A stretch of DNA of 32,740 bases. It comes from Phytophthora quininea. Taxonomy: Eukaryota > Oomycota > Peronosporomycetes > Peronosporales > Peronosporaceae. The notes beneath the pieces are model-generated. The model ran no database searches, was not told the DNA's origin, and saw nothing but the letters and a program-made list of their open reading frames with translations. The position numbers and the translations under genes were made by a program. The DNA lies in contig JAAVTG010000461.1 in the NCBI GenBank assembly GCA_011947345.1, positions 1-32,740 on the forward strand, given 5' to 3'. Positions within the stretch are counted from its first letter, which is position 1; each line of letters opens with the position of its first letter. Below, in pieces: positions 1-10,313 of this stretch.

Positions 1-353
1 CCATTCGGCGACACCGCGTTCATGGCTCAACTCTGGTCAACATGCATTGAAGACCGCTGTTCGTCAACGTGGTAGAGCTCTCCACGGACAAGAACTCTTG
101 ATCTTACCCGTTGTTTGTCGCGTAGACACATTGTACTCCTTGATCACTCCATAGCCTTGCAAGGCACGCGAAATAGCCGTCCCCCACCACCTGGTCCCGA
201 GAAAGCTGTTCACTGCGAGCCGCACACTTGCGGCATCATACGCTGTCCCAAACAGATACCGTCCGTAAGCTGGTCGGCTCGAAAACAAGTGAGCCACCGC
301 ACAAATATCCGTCGGCCAGCGTCGCGACCGCAAGCACCGACCACCACGGAAGA

Positions 354-369
354 TCATTCTCCAACTTGC
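354..369 (+). promoter_or_regulatory. Oomycete initiator plus flanking promoter region
   Basis: TCATTCT at 354-360 fits the oomycete initiator consensus YCAYTYY. AACTTGC at 363-369 fits the flanking promoter region MWTTTNC at six of seven positions. The pair lies about 45-60 nt upstream of the ATG at 414, the usual place for an oomycete transcription start. It supports 414 as the start codon rather than the longer open frame that begins at 228, which would lie upstream of the transcript. The consensus is established knowledge; its use here is inferred. Confidence 0.6.
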
Positions 370-413
370 CTCCAAGTTCCAACATCCACCTCGCACTAAC
401 CCACACGAGCCTC

Positions 414-1064
414 ATGAAGTCCATTTCTGCCATCGCTCTCATCGCCGCCGCCCTCCAGTTGTCGTGCGCCCACGCACAGCTCGACTTGGTTCGGGCCAAC
501 GCCATCGACACCAACCATGTCGCCGATGTGTCTGCACCACCGCTCCCGAAGCTCCCAGTGCTTGGCCGAAAGCTGCGCGGTGGCGACGATCGCGCCTTGA
601 AGGAGTCTGCTGGAGAGAGACACCTGCAGCTCGACTTGGTCCGGTTGAACGATGTCGACGTCAACCACGTTGCCGACGTCACCGCGCCACCGCTCCCGAA
701 CCTCCCAGCGGTCCCCGCGGTTCCTGCACTCGGCCGAAAGCTTCAGCTCGACCTGGTGCACCTCAACGACATCAACGCCAACCACGTCGTCAACGTGAAC
801 TCACCGGACAACTCACCAGACACTCCCGCAGTGAAGGCCTCGGCTCAAAAGCGGCAACTACTGCTCGACTTGGTCCACCTGAACGACATCGCTGTCGACC
901 ACGTCGTTGACACCAACACACCCAACGCTCCCGCGGCCAAGAGCCCCACTCACAAGCGGCAACTGCTGGGCGACCTGGTCCACCTGAATGACATTAACGT
1001 CAACCACGTCGTCGACGCCAACACGCCTGCTCAGCCCACGCCAGCCCCGAAGTTGACCAAGTAA
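414..1064 (+). CDS. Secreted five-repeat protein with RXLR-like motif and Kex2-like linkers
   Basis: This is an intact 216-residue ORF with no intron. Residues 1-21 form a signal peptide (hydrophobic core IALIAAALQL, likely cleavage after AHA). The mature chain starts exactly at the first of five 18-residue repeats of the type LDLVxLNDIxxNHVVDxN, at residues 22, 72, 111, 150 and 185. Linkers are rich in Pro and Ala, and each ends in basic residues 1-2 residues before the next repeat: ER at 68-69, RK at 108-109, KR at 146-147 and KR at 181-182. RKLR at 52-55, followed by an acidic stretch and GER at 67-69, resembles the RXLR-dEER region of oomycete effectors and is at the usual distance from the N-terminus. 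There are no cysteines in the mature chain. The architecture suggests a precursor cut into related peptides, or an RXLR-type effector with internal repeats; the target is unknown. The ORF is seen directly; processing is inferred. Confidence 0.85.
   Translation: MKSISAIALIAAALQLSCAHAQLDLVRANAIDTNHVADVSAPPLPKLPVLGRKLRGGDDRALKESAGERHLQLDLVRLNDVDVNHVADVTAPPLPNLPAVPAVPALGRKLQLDLVHLNDINANHVVNVNSPDNSPDTPAVKASAQKRQLLLDLVHLNDIAVDHVVDTNTPNAPAAKSPTHKRQLLGDLVHLNDINVNHVVDANTPAQPTPAPKLTK
477..1019 (+). repeat. Five 54-bp coding repeats in the secreted protein
   Basis: Repeat cores start at 477, 627, 744, 861 and 966. Each is 54 bp (18 codons), separated by variable linkers of 51-96 bp. Most differences among the cores fall at third codon positions or are conservative (Ile/Val, Asn/Asp), so the repeats appear to be kept under protein-level selection while the linkers drift in length. 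Confidence 0.85.
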
Positions 1065-1704
1065 ATTCTTCCCCGCTTTGACGAGCCCCCCGCCATGTAG
1101 CAACCGTTTACGTCTTCATTGATAGAGTTTCATCCACACAATAGTCGGCTAGCACTCGAGCTTTCAAATGTTCCGCAGGACAGATCTCCCCGACGGTCGT
1201 AGAGCATAGCCCTGTAAACCGCGTTTATTTGAAAGGACTCCTTGTGCCCGTTGCAAACCATATTCGTTCCTTTCGCCTCAACGCTCATATGGATATTCTA
1301 CGCGGAAAGCATTGCAAGCGTTCGTCCACGGTCCGCATGATTGCTTCGGCATCATCCAACTGCGCCTCCAAGGAGGTCAAAATCTCTTGATAACAAACAA
1401 CCCGTACTTTGCTTGCGTTCACGCGCTGCCGACGAGTGTCAACGGAGAAGTACAACGCTCGTAGTTCTGCGGCACCCTTGCCCTTGAAACTTCAACAGAC
1501 CGAGGTAGTAGGCGGAGAGCCTCGAGGCGCCGCGACTTCCTTCAAATCTTCGCGTACGAGAAGGACATCGTCTGAGCAGGTAACTGGCAGGACGGTCAAT
1601 ACAAGCACAAGGACTGCAAGAATAAACTGCATCAAGTTTATGTGTGGAGGCTAGTACCAAACCAGGAGCCACCGAGTGACTCTTCATAGCTCATCTGAAG
1701 GCCC
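1065..1704. other. Intergenic, no gene recognised
   Basis: Small ORFs of about 80 codons occur on both strands, but none shows a recognisable domain, a good start context or splice continuity with its neighbours. I see no RNA gene or repeat here. Confidence 0.5.
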
Positions 1705-3962
1705 ATGGCTCTTACAAACAACAGTGAGGACCCGTACCGGACGGCATTCGATCGATGTGGAGACGGATCGCCGACTCTGAACGACCAGCAGTGGTTGGAT
1801 ATGTTTTGTTAGGACACGTTTGCGGGGTGATGACCAGCTTGTGTTGCTGCAGGGCGGAGTTTCTGGAAATGCTGGTCGACGCTGGGTTTCTGAGTGAAGA
1901 CCTGGGCGATCGCTTTGAGCACGAGGTGCGTAACCACAATAACGAGACTGCATTGCTCAGACTCACTGTTGATGTTGTCGACAGCATAAAGAACCCCACT
2001 CCTTCGAGCATTTTCAAACTGACTTGTGCACCTATTCCACCACTCTTGAAGACACCTCTCGTGTGGATCAAGTCATCGAAGAGCTGCGCAAGAAGGAAAG
2101 TCTGCTGCAGTGGAGCCAATTGAAGAAGATGAAGATCAACTCACGAGTGACGTTTGCTGCAGACGCGTTTCCTTAGCCAGGTTGTCGGAGCACAGCAGCA
2201 GTCAGAAGTTACCAATTTGAGCTTTCTGCAGAGGGTTGTAGCGCAGCAACAACAACTGCGAGAAGACCTGGCAGAGATCGAAAGATCGACAGCAGACATA
2301 TTGTCATCCAAGTGGGCCAAGTCCGATCTCTTCGGCTCGACTGATCCGCCAGTAACGTACCAACCAGCGTCTCCATGGAAGTTTCAGCAAGCCAATGCGA
2401 AGTACCTGCGCGTGGAAGATCGACAGAGAGCTCGGCACCAACTGCAGCTGCACCAGTGCGACGGAAGCACCGACCGAGTCTTGAAAGAAACGCTCTTCCC
2501 AGTGCTGGAGAATTTCCGTGAGGTACAGGTCGGTTTGGCTACTCTGACCTCACGAAAACATCGCGGTGAAGACGAGGACGATGACCCGGAACTAACCATC
2601 GCCGTGATGGTTCGACGGCAAACTGCAAGCGATGAAGCTCTCATTTGGCTGGACAATCTGGTATCCGCATACCGACAGCTGTCCCTGAGTCCGTACGTGC
2701 AGCAATATCTCGGCAGCGAAGATGTCTCGGCACCAAAGCACAAGTCTGCTGCAGTCGACGGTGTCACCACAAGACACTACTTTGAGTTTGTCCAGGTACT
2801 CTATGCGTTTGGACGTTGTCAATTTGTCAGCTGACCATTTTTGTTGTATCCGTAGGCTCGAAGTCTAGCAGATGTGCTTGCGGACGAAGGTTTGTTTCAC
2901 GAACATTCGCCTCTCTTCAAAATGTACGGGAGCTCCTTCTCGCCATCACTGATCTATTGGAGCAGTCGACGCATCAACTCTTCACCGTGAGCTTGCTTCT
3001 GCTCTTCCAACATGGCGCGTCCACAAAGGCTAACAAGATGTGCTTCTTGCCAGCGTTTGACGCCTGAACATGTAATGATTTCGCACTTGGGTCGCCGCCT
3101 CTTTCTAGGGAAATTGGATTTTGGGGACCACATCGATTCATTCCAAAGGTGAACATGCCCACGTTACCGTGTTGTAAGCCCTTGAGAATTGACGCTGATG
3201 ATAATGTAGGAAACCCCTCGAAGCTGTGATCCAGCAAAGAGAGCGCGACTTGTTACAAGACCTCGCACTGATACTCTTCTCGATGCTCTCTCCAGTCACA
3301 TTGCCGGACAATCTCTTTAACTTCCGCACTCAATATCTCGGGAATCGAGCCGCAAACTTTGTGTTCCGATATCGGATCGATGTCAAGTCCCAAGACAACA
3401 GAGACAGAGATACTGTCTGTGTTTCAAGTGGGGATACTTTTTCGATCGAACTGGCGGATGACAGGCACATTGACGCGGTGTGGAACTATCACGTCTCGAA
3501 CAGCTCCGTCCTGCAGTGCATCAAGCGGCGCTATTCTCCAGTACGTCTTTACGAGCAGCACCGCAGCCCTTTGGCCTCACTTGTCTTTCATATTATTCAT
3601 CGCAGATGGAATTCACTTTCCGGACGAAATCGACAGGTGACTGCACCGTTGGGGTTTCGCCTCTGGGTAATGGCACGTCGCGAACGTTGTCGATCTTGGT
3701 CACTGTTTGCTCCCAAAACTTCCGTCTCCAGTCGAGTCGAGCGCAGGTTGGTACCAGAAAACAATGCGGTTCTTCGGTGGTATCGCTGCTGTCTAACCGT
3801 CTCTTGTAGACGCTGATCAGCTTCTGTGCTGCAACAGCTCACGAGTCCACTCCACCAACAAGTCAGCCCTCGCTTCGGCAGGTTCTTAGCCACGCCTATT
3901 TCAAGCCACTCACTGAGTTTGAGAGCCATGAAGCTGAACGTGAGCTACTCGAGCGAGTATAA
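1705..3962 (+). CDS. Unrecognised multi-exon protein with coiled-coil-like N-terminal half
   Basis: The start at 1705 opens an exon that splices over a 50-nt intron (1803-1852, GT...GCAG) to a segment beginning MAEFLEMLVDAGFLSEDLG. A Gln/Glu-rich helical stretch follows. Further introns are visible near 2797-2855, 3149-3209, 3540-3604 (ends TTCATCGCAG) and 3748-3809 (ends TCTTGTAG). The last exon ends with TAA at 3960-3962. The C-terminal third has beta-rich character (TGDCTVGVSPLGNGTSRTLS). The frame breaks at the T-runs 2011-2014 and 2153-2155 and the A-run 2919-2922; a one-base length change at each restores continuity. The exon path around 2985-3050 is unresolved. The 3' end overlaps the opposing family gene by tens of bases. 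The N-terminal half loosely recalls augmin HAUS3-type coiled coils, but I would not name it so. It may be two adjacent genes. Confidence 0.55.
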
Positions 3963-5703
3963 GGCGGCGGGAAAGGATTTCCCTCATAATCATCGTAATG
4001 GCCAAACAGCACACGTGTCATTAGACCACCGCCGTTTGAAAAATCATCTCGCCGCCAGAACGCTTCGATAAAACTTTCGTCCCAGGTCTCGGTGTCAATA
4101 TTCTTGGACTTGCGGACGTACACTTTCTGAAGAACTGGGTCAGCTGCAAACTCGAAAATAAGGGACAGCGCCGGCTGGCTCAAAGCGTAGAGAAACCCAG
4201 GTCGCAACTCAGCCAACTTTCTCTTCTTGGACACTTCCGCTGGCATTTTGTCTGATAGAAGCACGTTAAAACAGGCTGTCTTTTTCTCCACCGAAAGAGG
4301 TTCTTTTGGTTCCCAAATCGGCTGGAGGTGGTGGTGCTCTCTCAATTGTTAGGAAAAGATTGGTGATCAGATGACACGACTATTTCCAAATATTCGAGAA
4401 TGCGGCTCTCCTGTAGCAGTTGCAGCAGTGCTTCTTGTATTCTTGCGAGTGAATGCGTGCGAATTATTGAGGTGTTCATACGAGCACGCAATCTCTGTGC
4501 GCACTTGGTAAGGGGACTGTTCGTATCAGACAAATCTTGAGGTACTGCAGATGAGGAACTCCAATTCAGCTCTGGAAGTGGCTGATTCTTTGCGTGATAC
4601 TCGTCGAAATTGAGCCGCAGATCGAACACCCCGTCATCACACAGCGCCAACTCCTTCAGGTTGGGACAGCTTCGCACTATTGTGTCTTCATCGAACTCTC
4701 CGACTCGCTTACACAGTGTCAAAGACTTTCGTGAATGACCAATTGCCGACAAGATGCCGGGTAGCCCGTTTGAATCCTCTTCATCCACGTCGTCGAATGC
4801 GATCGTGAGTGATGATAGTCCTTGCGAACTTGCAGCAGCTTTGGGCGAACAGAAAAGCAGATCTTCCCGTATAGCTTGGCATCTGCCGTATTCAGGAAGA
4901 AGAACGTTAACCAAATCACTTTTTCCATCGTCACTGAGTGTTCGTACAATTGAATGCATAGATAAGATATCAAGACATATGGATCCCTCGGAGATCCACC
5001 AGATTGAAGCGCCAGCTTTCAGTTCTGCGTCCCGTTCGTCAAGTCGACCATGCGAGAGACCGACTAGCATTTCTTCTGGATGCTGGGTCCTCAACACAGC
5101 GGTAAAAATCTCTACATCTGCTTCGCTAATCCTTCCAACTGAAACGAGCGAAAGTGAATTTACCGACGATCTCTCCCGCGCTCGCTGCGAAAAGAACGCG
5201 TACGCCAACCATTTCCATCGATGTTGCTGGTCTTCGACGCTCCGTCCTAAATCCACGATGACCTCCCTGGTTGTCTAAGTGGAAATAATAGCAGAGCACA
5301 TCGGCTCAAGTTCACGAGCCAGATCCTTGGCGCTTGGTGATGAGTCGCAAATGACCTGGCCAGCCCCTAACTGCAGTGGATTTGACGACGCACTTCGATC
5401 ATCGGAATACTATCTTGTATTCGCTAGCAACGGGGTACAGCGCTTATTGCCAAACATACTAGCCATAAGTCGAGCCACCATTGCCCGTGACGCCAGTCCC
5501 TGAGTCCTGACATCATTATTGATCTTTCCCATATCCAGTGAGGCAAATGAAAACCAAACGTTGCGATCCACGAACCTCGCTAACATTTTCGAAGCGAAAT
5601 AGGTGCAGTGATGCATTACCGCCATGGGTTCCAGCACGAAAGTGCATCGCAGCGACCCTGGAGGCACCTCTTTCCTCAGTGAGCTGCGCTCAAGCGTTCC
5701 CAT
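3896..5703 (-). pseudogene. LRR-like paralogue family, copy C (frame-broken)
   Basis: Three minus-strand frames follow one another: 5703-5410, starting MGTLERSS and containing CTFVLEPM; 5256-4342, with leucine-rich-like segments such as SCPNLKELALCDDG; and 4345-3896, containing LSLIFEFAADPVLQKVYV. The same N-terminal CTFVLEPM block and C-terminal 'FxFAAxPxxxKVYV' block recur in other copies in this window, so these frames belong to one gene. I recall this arrangement as a repeated Phytophthora family of unknown function. The segment 5410-5257 has stops in the expected frame. The join at 4342-4345 overlaps by a few bases in a different frame and may be one indel. The 3' end runs antisense into the last exon of the neighbouring plus-strand gene. 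Whether it is expressed or dead cannot be decided from sequence alone. Confidence 0.6.
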
Positions 5704-5721
5704 CCTCTTCTAATAAATCTT

Positions 5722-6510
5722 TCAGCCATTTGGAGGTCTGGCATTGCCATTCCAATCACCACCATCTTTATTTTGAAAAATCAGAGTGCACCGCTCGCAC
5801 TGGGACTTGAATATCCACTCCCTTTCACAGTAATCATCCAAGGCTGCAATTTTGGCCAGAGCCTCCCCGTATTCTTGACTGTTGTTTTCGTACTGTTGCA
5901 CCCCACAAAAGCCAATTAGATCGTGCTCAAAGTTGCCGCTCTCTGTTCTCCCAAAGGGATCCAAATACAGCCAGAAACGAACGGGAACAGGCTCTTCAAT
6001 GTCTTCTTCCTCTTCTTCTCCCAGGTCAATACCGCAGAATGTAACGAGTACAAACTTCCACGCGTTTTGGCCCACATGTGCTACCGCTGCCAGTAGAGAT
6101 AGAGCTTCACGGGTTTTCTGGAACTTGACCCGAAAGCAGTTTTGGCCTTCAGCGTCGGATTTGGGGCACAACGGTAGAAGCACCTTTAGGGCGCGCCTCT
6201 GGTCCACGCAAAACTCCTTCGTATGCTTCACGTCGCTGTACTCGATTTTTTCCTTCAACACTGCGCACCACGGCTCCAAGAACCCCAGCGCTGCTCCATC
6301 GCTTGATATCTTCTCCCTTTACAAGAACAACAATCATCCTCGCCGCATCATTTTCGTCGCTCATGCGAAGCAGCCTTATCATAGACACTGAGAGAAACGA
6401 GAACTGCACATTCCCACACACGAATACCGCAAGTGTTTCCGCGTCAACACCCATGAGACTGGAGCGAACTTCATCCATCGGTTCCAGCACGAATGTGCAT
6501 TGCAGGATCT
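5722..6510 (-). pseudogene. LRR-like paralogue family, copy B (N-terminal half only)
   Basis: From 6510 a frame reads CTFVLEPMDEVRSSLMGVDA and AVFVCGNVQFSFLSVS, then shifts near 6270 into the frame 6279-5722 (EPWCAVLKEKIEYSD, DQRRALKVLLPLCP, EEPVPVRFWLYLDPFGR, FEHDLIGFCGVQQY). It stops at 5722, only about 20 nt before the ATG of copy C, so the LRR-like C-terminal half is missing here or was replaced by copy C in a tandem arrangement. A stop sits just upstream of the conserved CTFVLEPM block, where copy C is open. I infer a tandem duplicate that lost its 5' and 3' ends. Confidence 0.55.
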
Positions 6511-6639
6511 AGACGGCACCTCGCTCTTGGTATCACACGCGTCCCACTGCGTTCTGACCAATGTCTCCGTTACTTAAAAATCCGCAAGATTGCATGGGGT
6601 CCTCAAGCTCAGTTCAATGCCACTATAGACGGCCCTAAT

Positions 6640-7035
6640 GGGGACTTTCACTGTGAAAGTTTCACACCCACCTCTGGCTTATCCTTTTGCAAGCTCGTAT
6701 CTAAGGCCGCGATCTTATATTGCGCCTCAAAATACTCTGGACTCAGATCTTGTCTCTGTTTAGGGCCGCGCAAGTGGACGAGATCGAACTCTTCCCTGTG
6801 CATCGACCGTAAGAGTCCATTGTGAGCCAGAAGTGCACGGGGACGTCCTCTTCAAAGTCTCGGGAGCACTTTTTCCCTAATTTAACTTTGCACCGTCGCA
6901 GGTAGGGAACTCCAGCTCCAGAGCACGGCGCTGATCCGCACAGAGCCCCTAGAACGCTCCAAGCCCCAGTAGACGAGCTGCCGATCCCGTAGGACGTAGC
7001 ACCACGGAATCAAGAAGTCCCATTTCTCCTCCATC
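6640..7035 (-). pseudogene. LRR-like paralogue family, copy A (short relic)
   Basis: Minus-strand fragments in different frames match consecutive blocks of copy B: 'IPWCYVLRD' (copy B EPWCAVLKE), 'DQRRALELEFPTCDG' (DQRRALKVLLPLCP), 'EEDVPVHFWLTMDSYGR' (EEPVPVRFWLYLDPFGR) and 'EEFDLVHLRG...YKIAALD' (FEHDLIGFCG...AKIAALD). An in-frame TAG follows the second block and the frame changes at least twice. No open frame longer than about 60 codons remains. This is a third member of the array and the most decayed. Confidence 0.6.
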
Positions 7036-7073
7036 TTTTCGCTAATCAAACACTGAATCTGATTAAGATATGG

Positions 7074-7114
7074 ATTCTATATAAGAGACGATAACTACTA
7101 TATTCTATATAAGA
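7074..7114 (+). promoter_or_regulatory. Duplicated TATA-like 13-mer upstream of the kinase gene
   Basis: ATTCTATATAAGA occurs at 7074-7086 and again at 7102-7114, 28 bp apart. Each contains TATATAAG. The second copy ends 38 nt before the ATG at 7152. Oomycete promoters mostly lack TATA boxes, so a duplicated one is unusual. Function is inferred from position only. Confidence 0.35.
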
Positions 7115-7151
7115 ACTACATAATAAGTCTCCACCGAAACGCCAACCAGCA

Positions 7152-8787
7152 ATGGCGCTCCAGTTCCTGTGGCATGGGGCCGCTCTGCGTCGCTGTATAG
7201 TGACTCGAGGCCTGCGCTGTCCGCCTAGCTACCAAGTAGCGTCCTGGCCTCGCTTGCTACCTCAGCAGCTGCTCCGTTCGCAAGCCAAATACTCGACTAT
7301 AGTAAATGATCGACTGGTCCAAGAAGCCTGGACGCAACAGAACGCCCAAACACGGCGCATTTACCCCAAAATATTGGCACTATCGTGTCCAACAAGCGAC
7401 TGTCACTCGTGGACCCAAGAACTCAAGAGACTTTTCCTTCTGGCGCTTCATTTGGTCAAGATCTTGGGTCTAACGTTCCCACTGGCAGTTACTGCCCCAT
7501 TGGCCTTTACAGCGAGGCAAAATGCTGCCCCAATTAACAGAACAATGGTGGGAAATGGCTGTGTTTTGGCGCAGTATTCGTCCCCACAGTGATGAAATTC
7601 CTGCAATGGGCCAGTACTAGAAGAGATATGTTTCCGGCCTCGTTTTGCGACCGGTTTGAACGATTCCACGAGCATGCGCCGATGCATTCGTGGGTTCAGA
7701 CTGAAGATGCTTTAAGGATCGCTTTCGGAGACAATTGGCGAAACATTATGGACGTAGAGAACCAACCGATTGGCTCAGGATGCATCGCGCAAGTGTATCG
7801 AGGACGGATCAAAAGACCGGAGAGGAAGTAGCAGTGAAAGTGATTCATCCGCATGTGAAGCAGATGGTAGCGTTAGACTTGCAGCTTCTGAGGGGCTTTG
7901 TATCGATGCTGGAAGTGCTGCCGATTTTGAGGCTGCTGGGAGGGAAAGACAGTGTGACGGAGTTTGCGTCCATCATGGAGAGGCAACTGAATCTAAAGAC
8001 GGAAGGAGAGAACTTGGTGTTGTTTAGCGAACATTTTCGAAGCAGGAAAGGCCTGCGCTTCCCGACGCCGTTGATGGAGTACACGACAGAAGACGTGCTG
8101 GTAGAGAGTTTTGAAGACGGTTTGCATTTCAGCGAGATCTTGTCGCAACTCGAGCCACCACGTCGAAAAGCAGTAGCGCGTGTTGTGCTGGAATCGTATT
8201 TGCGGATGGTTTTCCTCGACAATTTCGCCCATGGAGATCTCCACCCAGGAAACCTCTTATTTGAAGAGCAAGACGGAGAGACCCAAAGGCAGCACACTTC
8301 ACGCTCTCAGGCTATTCGACATGCAGGTGTCGTGGTGCTTGATGCTGGTATTGTGACGAAACTCGAGCAGCAAGATCTTCGCGACTTTGTTGAGCTCTTC
8401 CATGCAGTCGCGACAGGCAACGGCTACAAGGCAGGAGAGCTGATTGTACTCCGAAGCAGACCTAGCTCAAAGAGACTGAAACCTGGAGAAGTCGCTCCGC
8501 CCAAATGTACAGACCTCCAATCGTTCTGCTCTGGCATGGAGAAGATTGTGGACGAAGCTCTGAGTTGGCGACTTAGCTTGAAAAAGGTACATGTTGGAGC
8601 CTTATTGCGGCAAGTGATGGAGCTGTGCTGTACGCACGAAGTCAAACTAGAAGGGAAGTACGCCTCGATTGTCGTATCCATCGCGGTCCTTGAGGCAGTT
8701 GGCCGAAAGTTAGACCCAGATCTCGATATCTTGGCGGTTGCGCTCCCGATCATTACGCAGGCACTTGTAAAGAATGTCCTCAACTAG
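7152..8787 (+). CDS. ADCK2: ABC1/UbiB-family atypical kinase, ADCK2 type
   Basis: The N-terminus is basic and hydroxylated (MALQFLWHGAALRRCIVTR), like a mitochondrial presequence. A hydrophobic stretch (HLVKILGLTFPLAV) precedes the family block WASTRRDMFP, then the Ala/Gly-loop block GSGCIAQVYRG, lysine block VAVKVIHPHV, catalytic HGDLHPGNLLF and metal-binding VVLDAGIV. The GSGC(I/V)AQVY form points to ADCK2 rather than COQ8. ABC1 kinases are linked to coenzyme Q and lipid metabolism in mitochondria. The frame breaks three times, at the A-run 7519-7522, the C-run 7582-7585 and the A-run 7811-7814; one-base length changes restore the conserved order. The final 350 codons are open. The KxGQ motif reads KFLQ. 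The stop lies 24 nt from the stop of the opposing ankyrin gene. Confidence 0.85.
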
Positions 8788-8811
8788 ATTTACCCAATCG
8801 ATTTTGATTTC

Positions 8812-10166
8812 TTAGATGGTTTGCTGAGGCTTCCGGTAGGTGATTTCGTACAACAGAATGGCAACAAGGTGCGAACGAAGACGCTCGGCCATTTCGAGGG
8901 CCGTCTCTTTGGTCGATTCTGTCCGCGCCTTGAGGTTGGCGTCGTATTGAACGAGAACTTCAGCAGCCAAGGCCGAATCGTTCGCAGCAGCTAAAACAAG
9001 AAACATTAGCGTGCGTTAGTTCGCAGAGAGACAGAGAACAACACACCGTACCATAGTGAAGCGCGCTCCAGCCATCGTTCTGACGATAGATAGCAGTTCA
9101 ATGTAAGCTTATAGATGCAATTGATTTGTACGTCTAACACACGTACATCCGTCTCATCAATGAAAGCTTTCTTGCGTAGCAGTATCTTGACAACACCGGC
9201 GTGATCTTCTCCACAAGCCTATCAATTCCCAACGATGAGCATAAACAGTTCAAATAAAACGCAGAACTCACCAGCATAAGTGGCGTCATGCCGTTTTTCT
9301 AATCAACATCCAAGAAAATAAAGATCATACACTTGGTTTATATGGACATTGCTAATACGTACATCTTTGCGGTTGATGGTGATTCGACGCACAGGAGCCT
9401 TGTCCACAAGACGCGTCACAATTGATTCGTTGCCTCCCATCACAGCATAGTGCAGAGGAGTCCAGCGCATTTCCAGCTAAACACGCCGGTTAGTTATCTG
9501 CCGATGATCATAACTTCTGACGTACATCTGGATCATCGATTGTGGCTTCTTCGTGGAGAAGTGTTCGCACCGCTCCACTTGCTCCCTGGCTCATGGTCCT
9601 TTAGAACTTCCATACACATTTAAAACCTTAGGCTTCGCATACGTATCTGCATGCGTAGTGCAGTGCTGTCCGTCCCTTTTCCTGTTTGCAAAGACAAAAG
9701 CAGTAAACAAATGTGACCAGGACTATTCATTGGCAATGCTTTACATCTTTGCCGTTGGGATTTTGGTTGTTCAGGCGAAGTTGATGAGCGATATAGCCAT
9801 TGTGGTCCAGCTTTGCTGATCAAACCGCAGTGTTAGTACTTAATCCATCATGTAACCAAAGCTTGAACTCTTACAGTGGATGTGGAAAAATATCGTGCGC
9901 CGATACAAGCGCAGCCGTTGGCTGATGGAGTCGCCCTCCACTTGGCGCAGCACTGGCGCTTTAGCCCCCACTTTCTTTTGCTCGGACCAGGGCAGTTCCA
10001 TAAACAACTTCGGTAAATCCTCCTCCTCATTCTTCTTTCGCTTCTGCGGCTTCTTCCGTTTCTTGGAGTCGGCATCCTCGGCTTCCTTCTCCATGAATGC
10101 TTCGAGTTCTGCAGCGCTGCCACTTGCTGTGGTAGCTTCATGACCGTGGAGGAACGAAGACAACAT
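8812..10166 (-). CDS. Ankyrin-repeat protein, nine exons
   Basis: The proposed start is ATG at 10166 (MLSSFLHGHEA). Exons on the minus strand are 10166-9875, 9815-9745, 9681-9643, 9598-9526, 9476-9363, 9298-9272, 9218-9147, 9079-9052 and 8990-8812. All introns are short with GT...AG ends. Exon 1 encodes a lysine-rich acidic/basic region (KKRKKPQKRKKNEEED, nuclear-signal-like). Later exons encode ankyrin repeats: EKGRTALHYAC, RWTPLHYAV, KNGMTPLML, NDGWSALHYA, with LLHEEATIDDPD and ILLRKKAFIDETD helices. Four donors follow a GAT (Asp) codon at the same place in the repeat. Phase is consistent everywhere except between exons 3 and 4, where one base is out. The partner is unknown; the gene is probably a scaffold or adaptor. 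Confidence 0.75.
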
Positions 10167-10313
10167 CGTACTCGGCACTAAAGCTGATTGAGTTGGTCTA
10201 ATACCAAGAATGTATTTGAGCAGACACCTGTCGAGCCCACCTAAAAAGGGTATCCAGACAACCTTGGCCTCTATCGAGTCTATGATAGTGAGAGTACTAA
10301 GCAATAAAGACCA

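Noticed and set aside
228..413. Longer start for the secreted repeat protein at 228
   Set aside because: It would bury the signal peptide behind 62 residues and lies upstream of the initiator match at 354.
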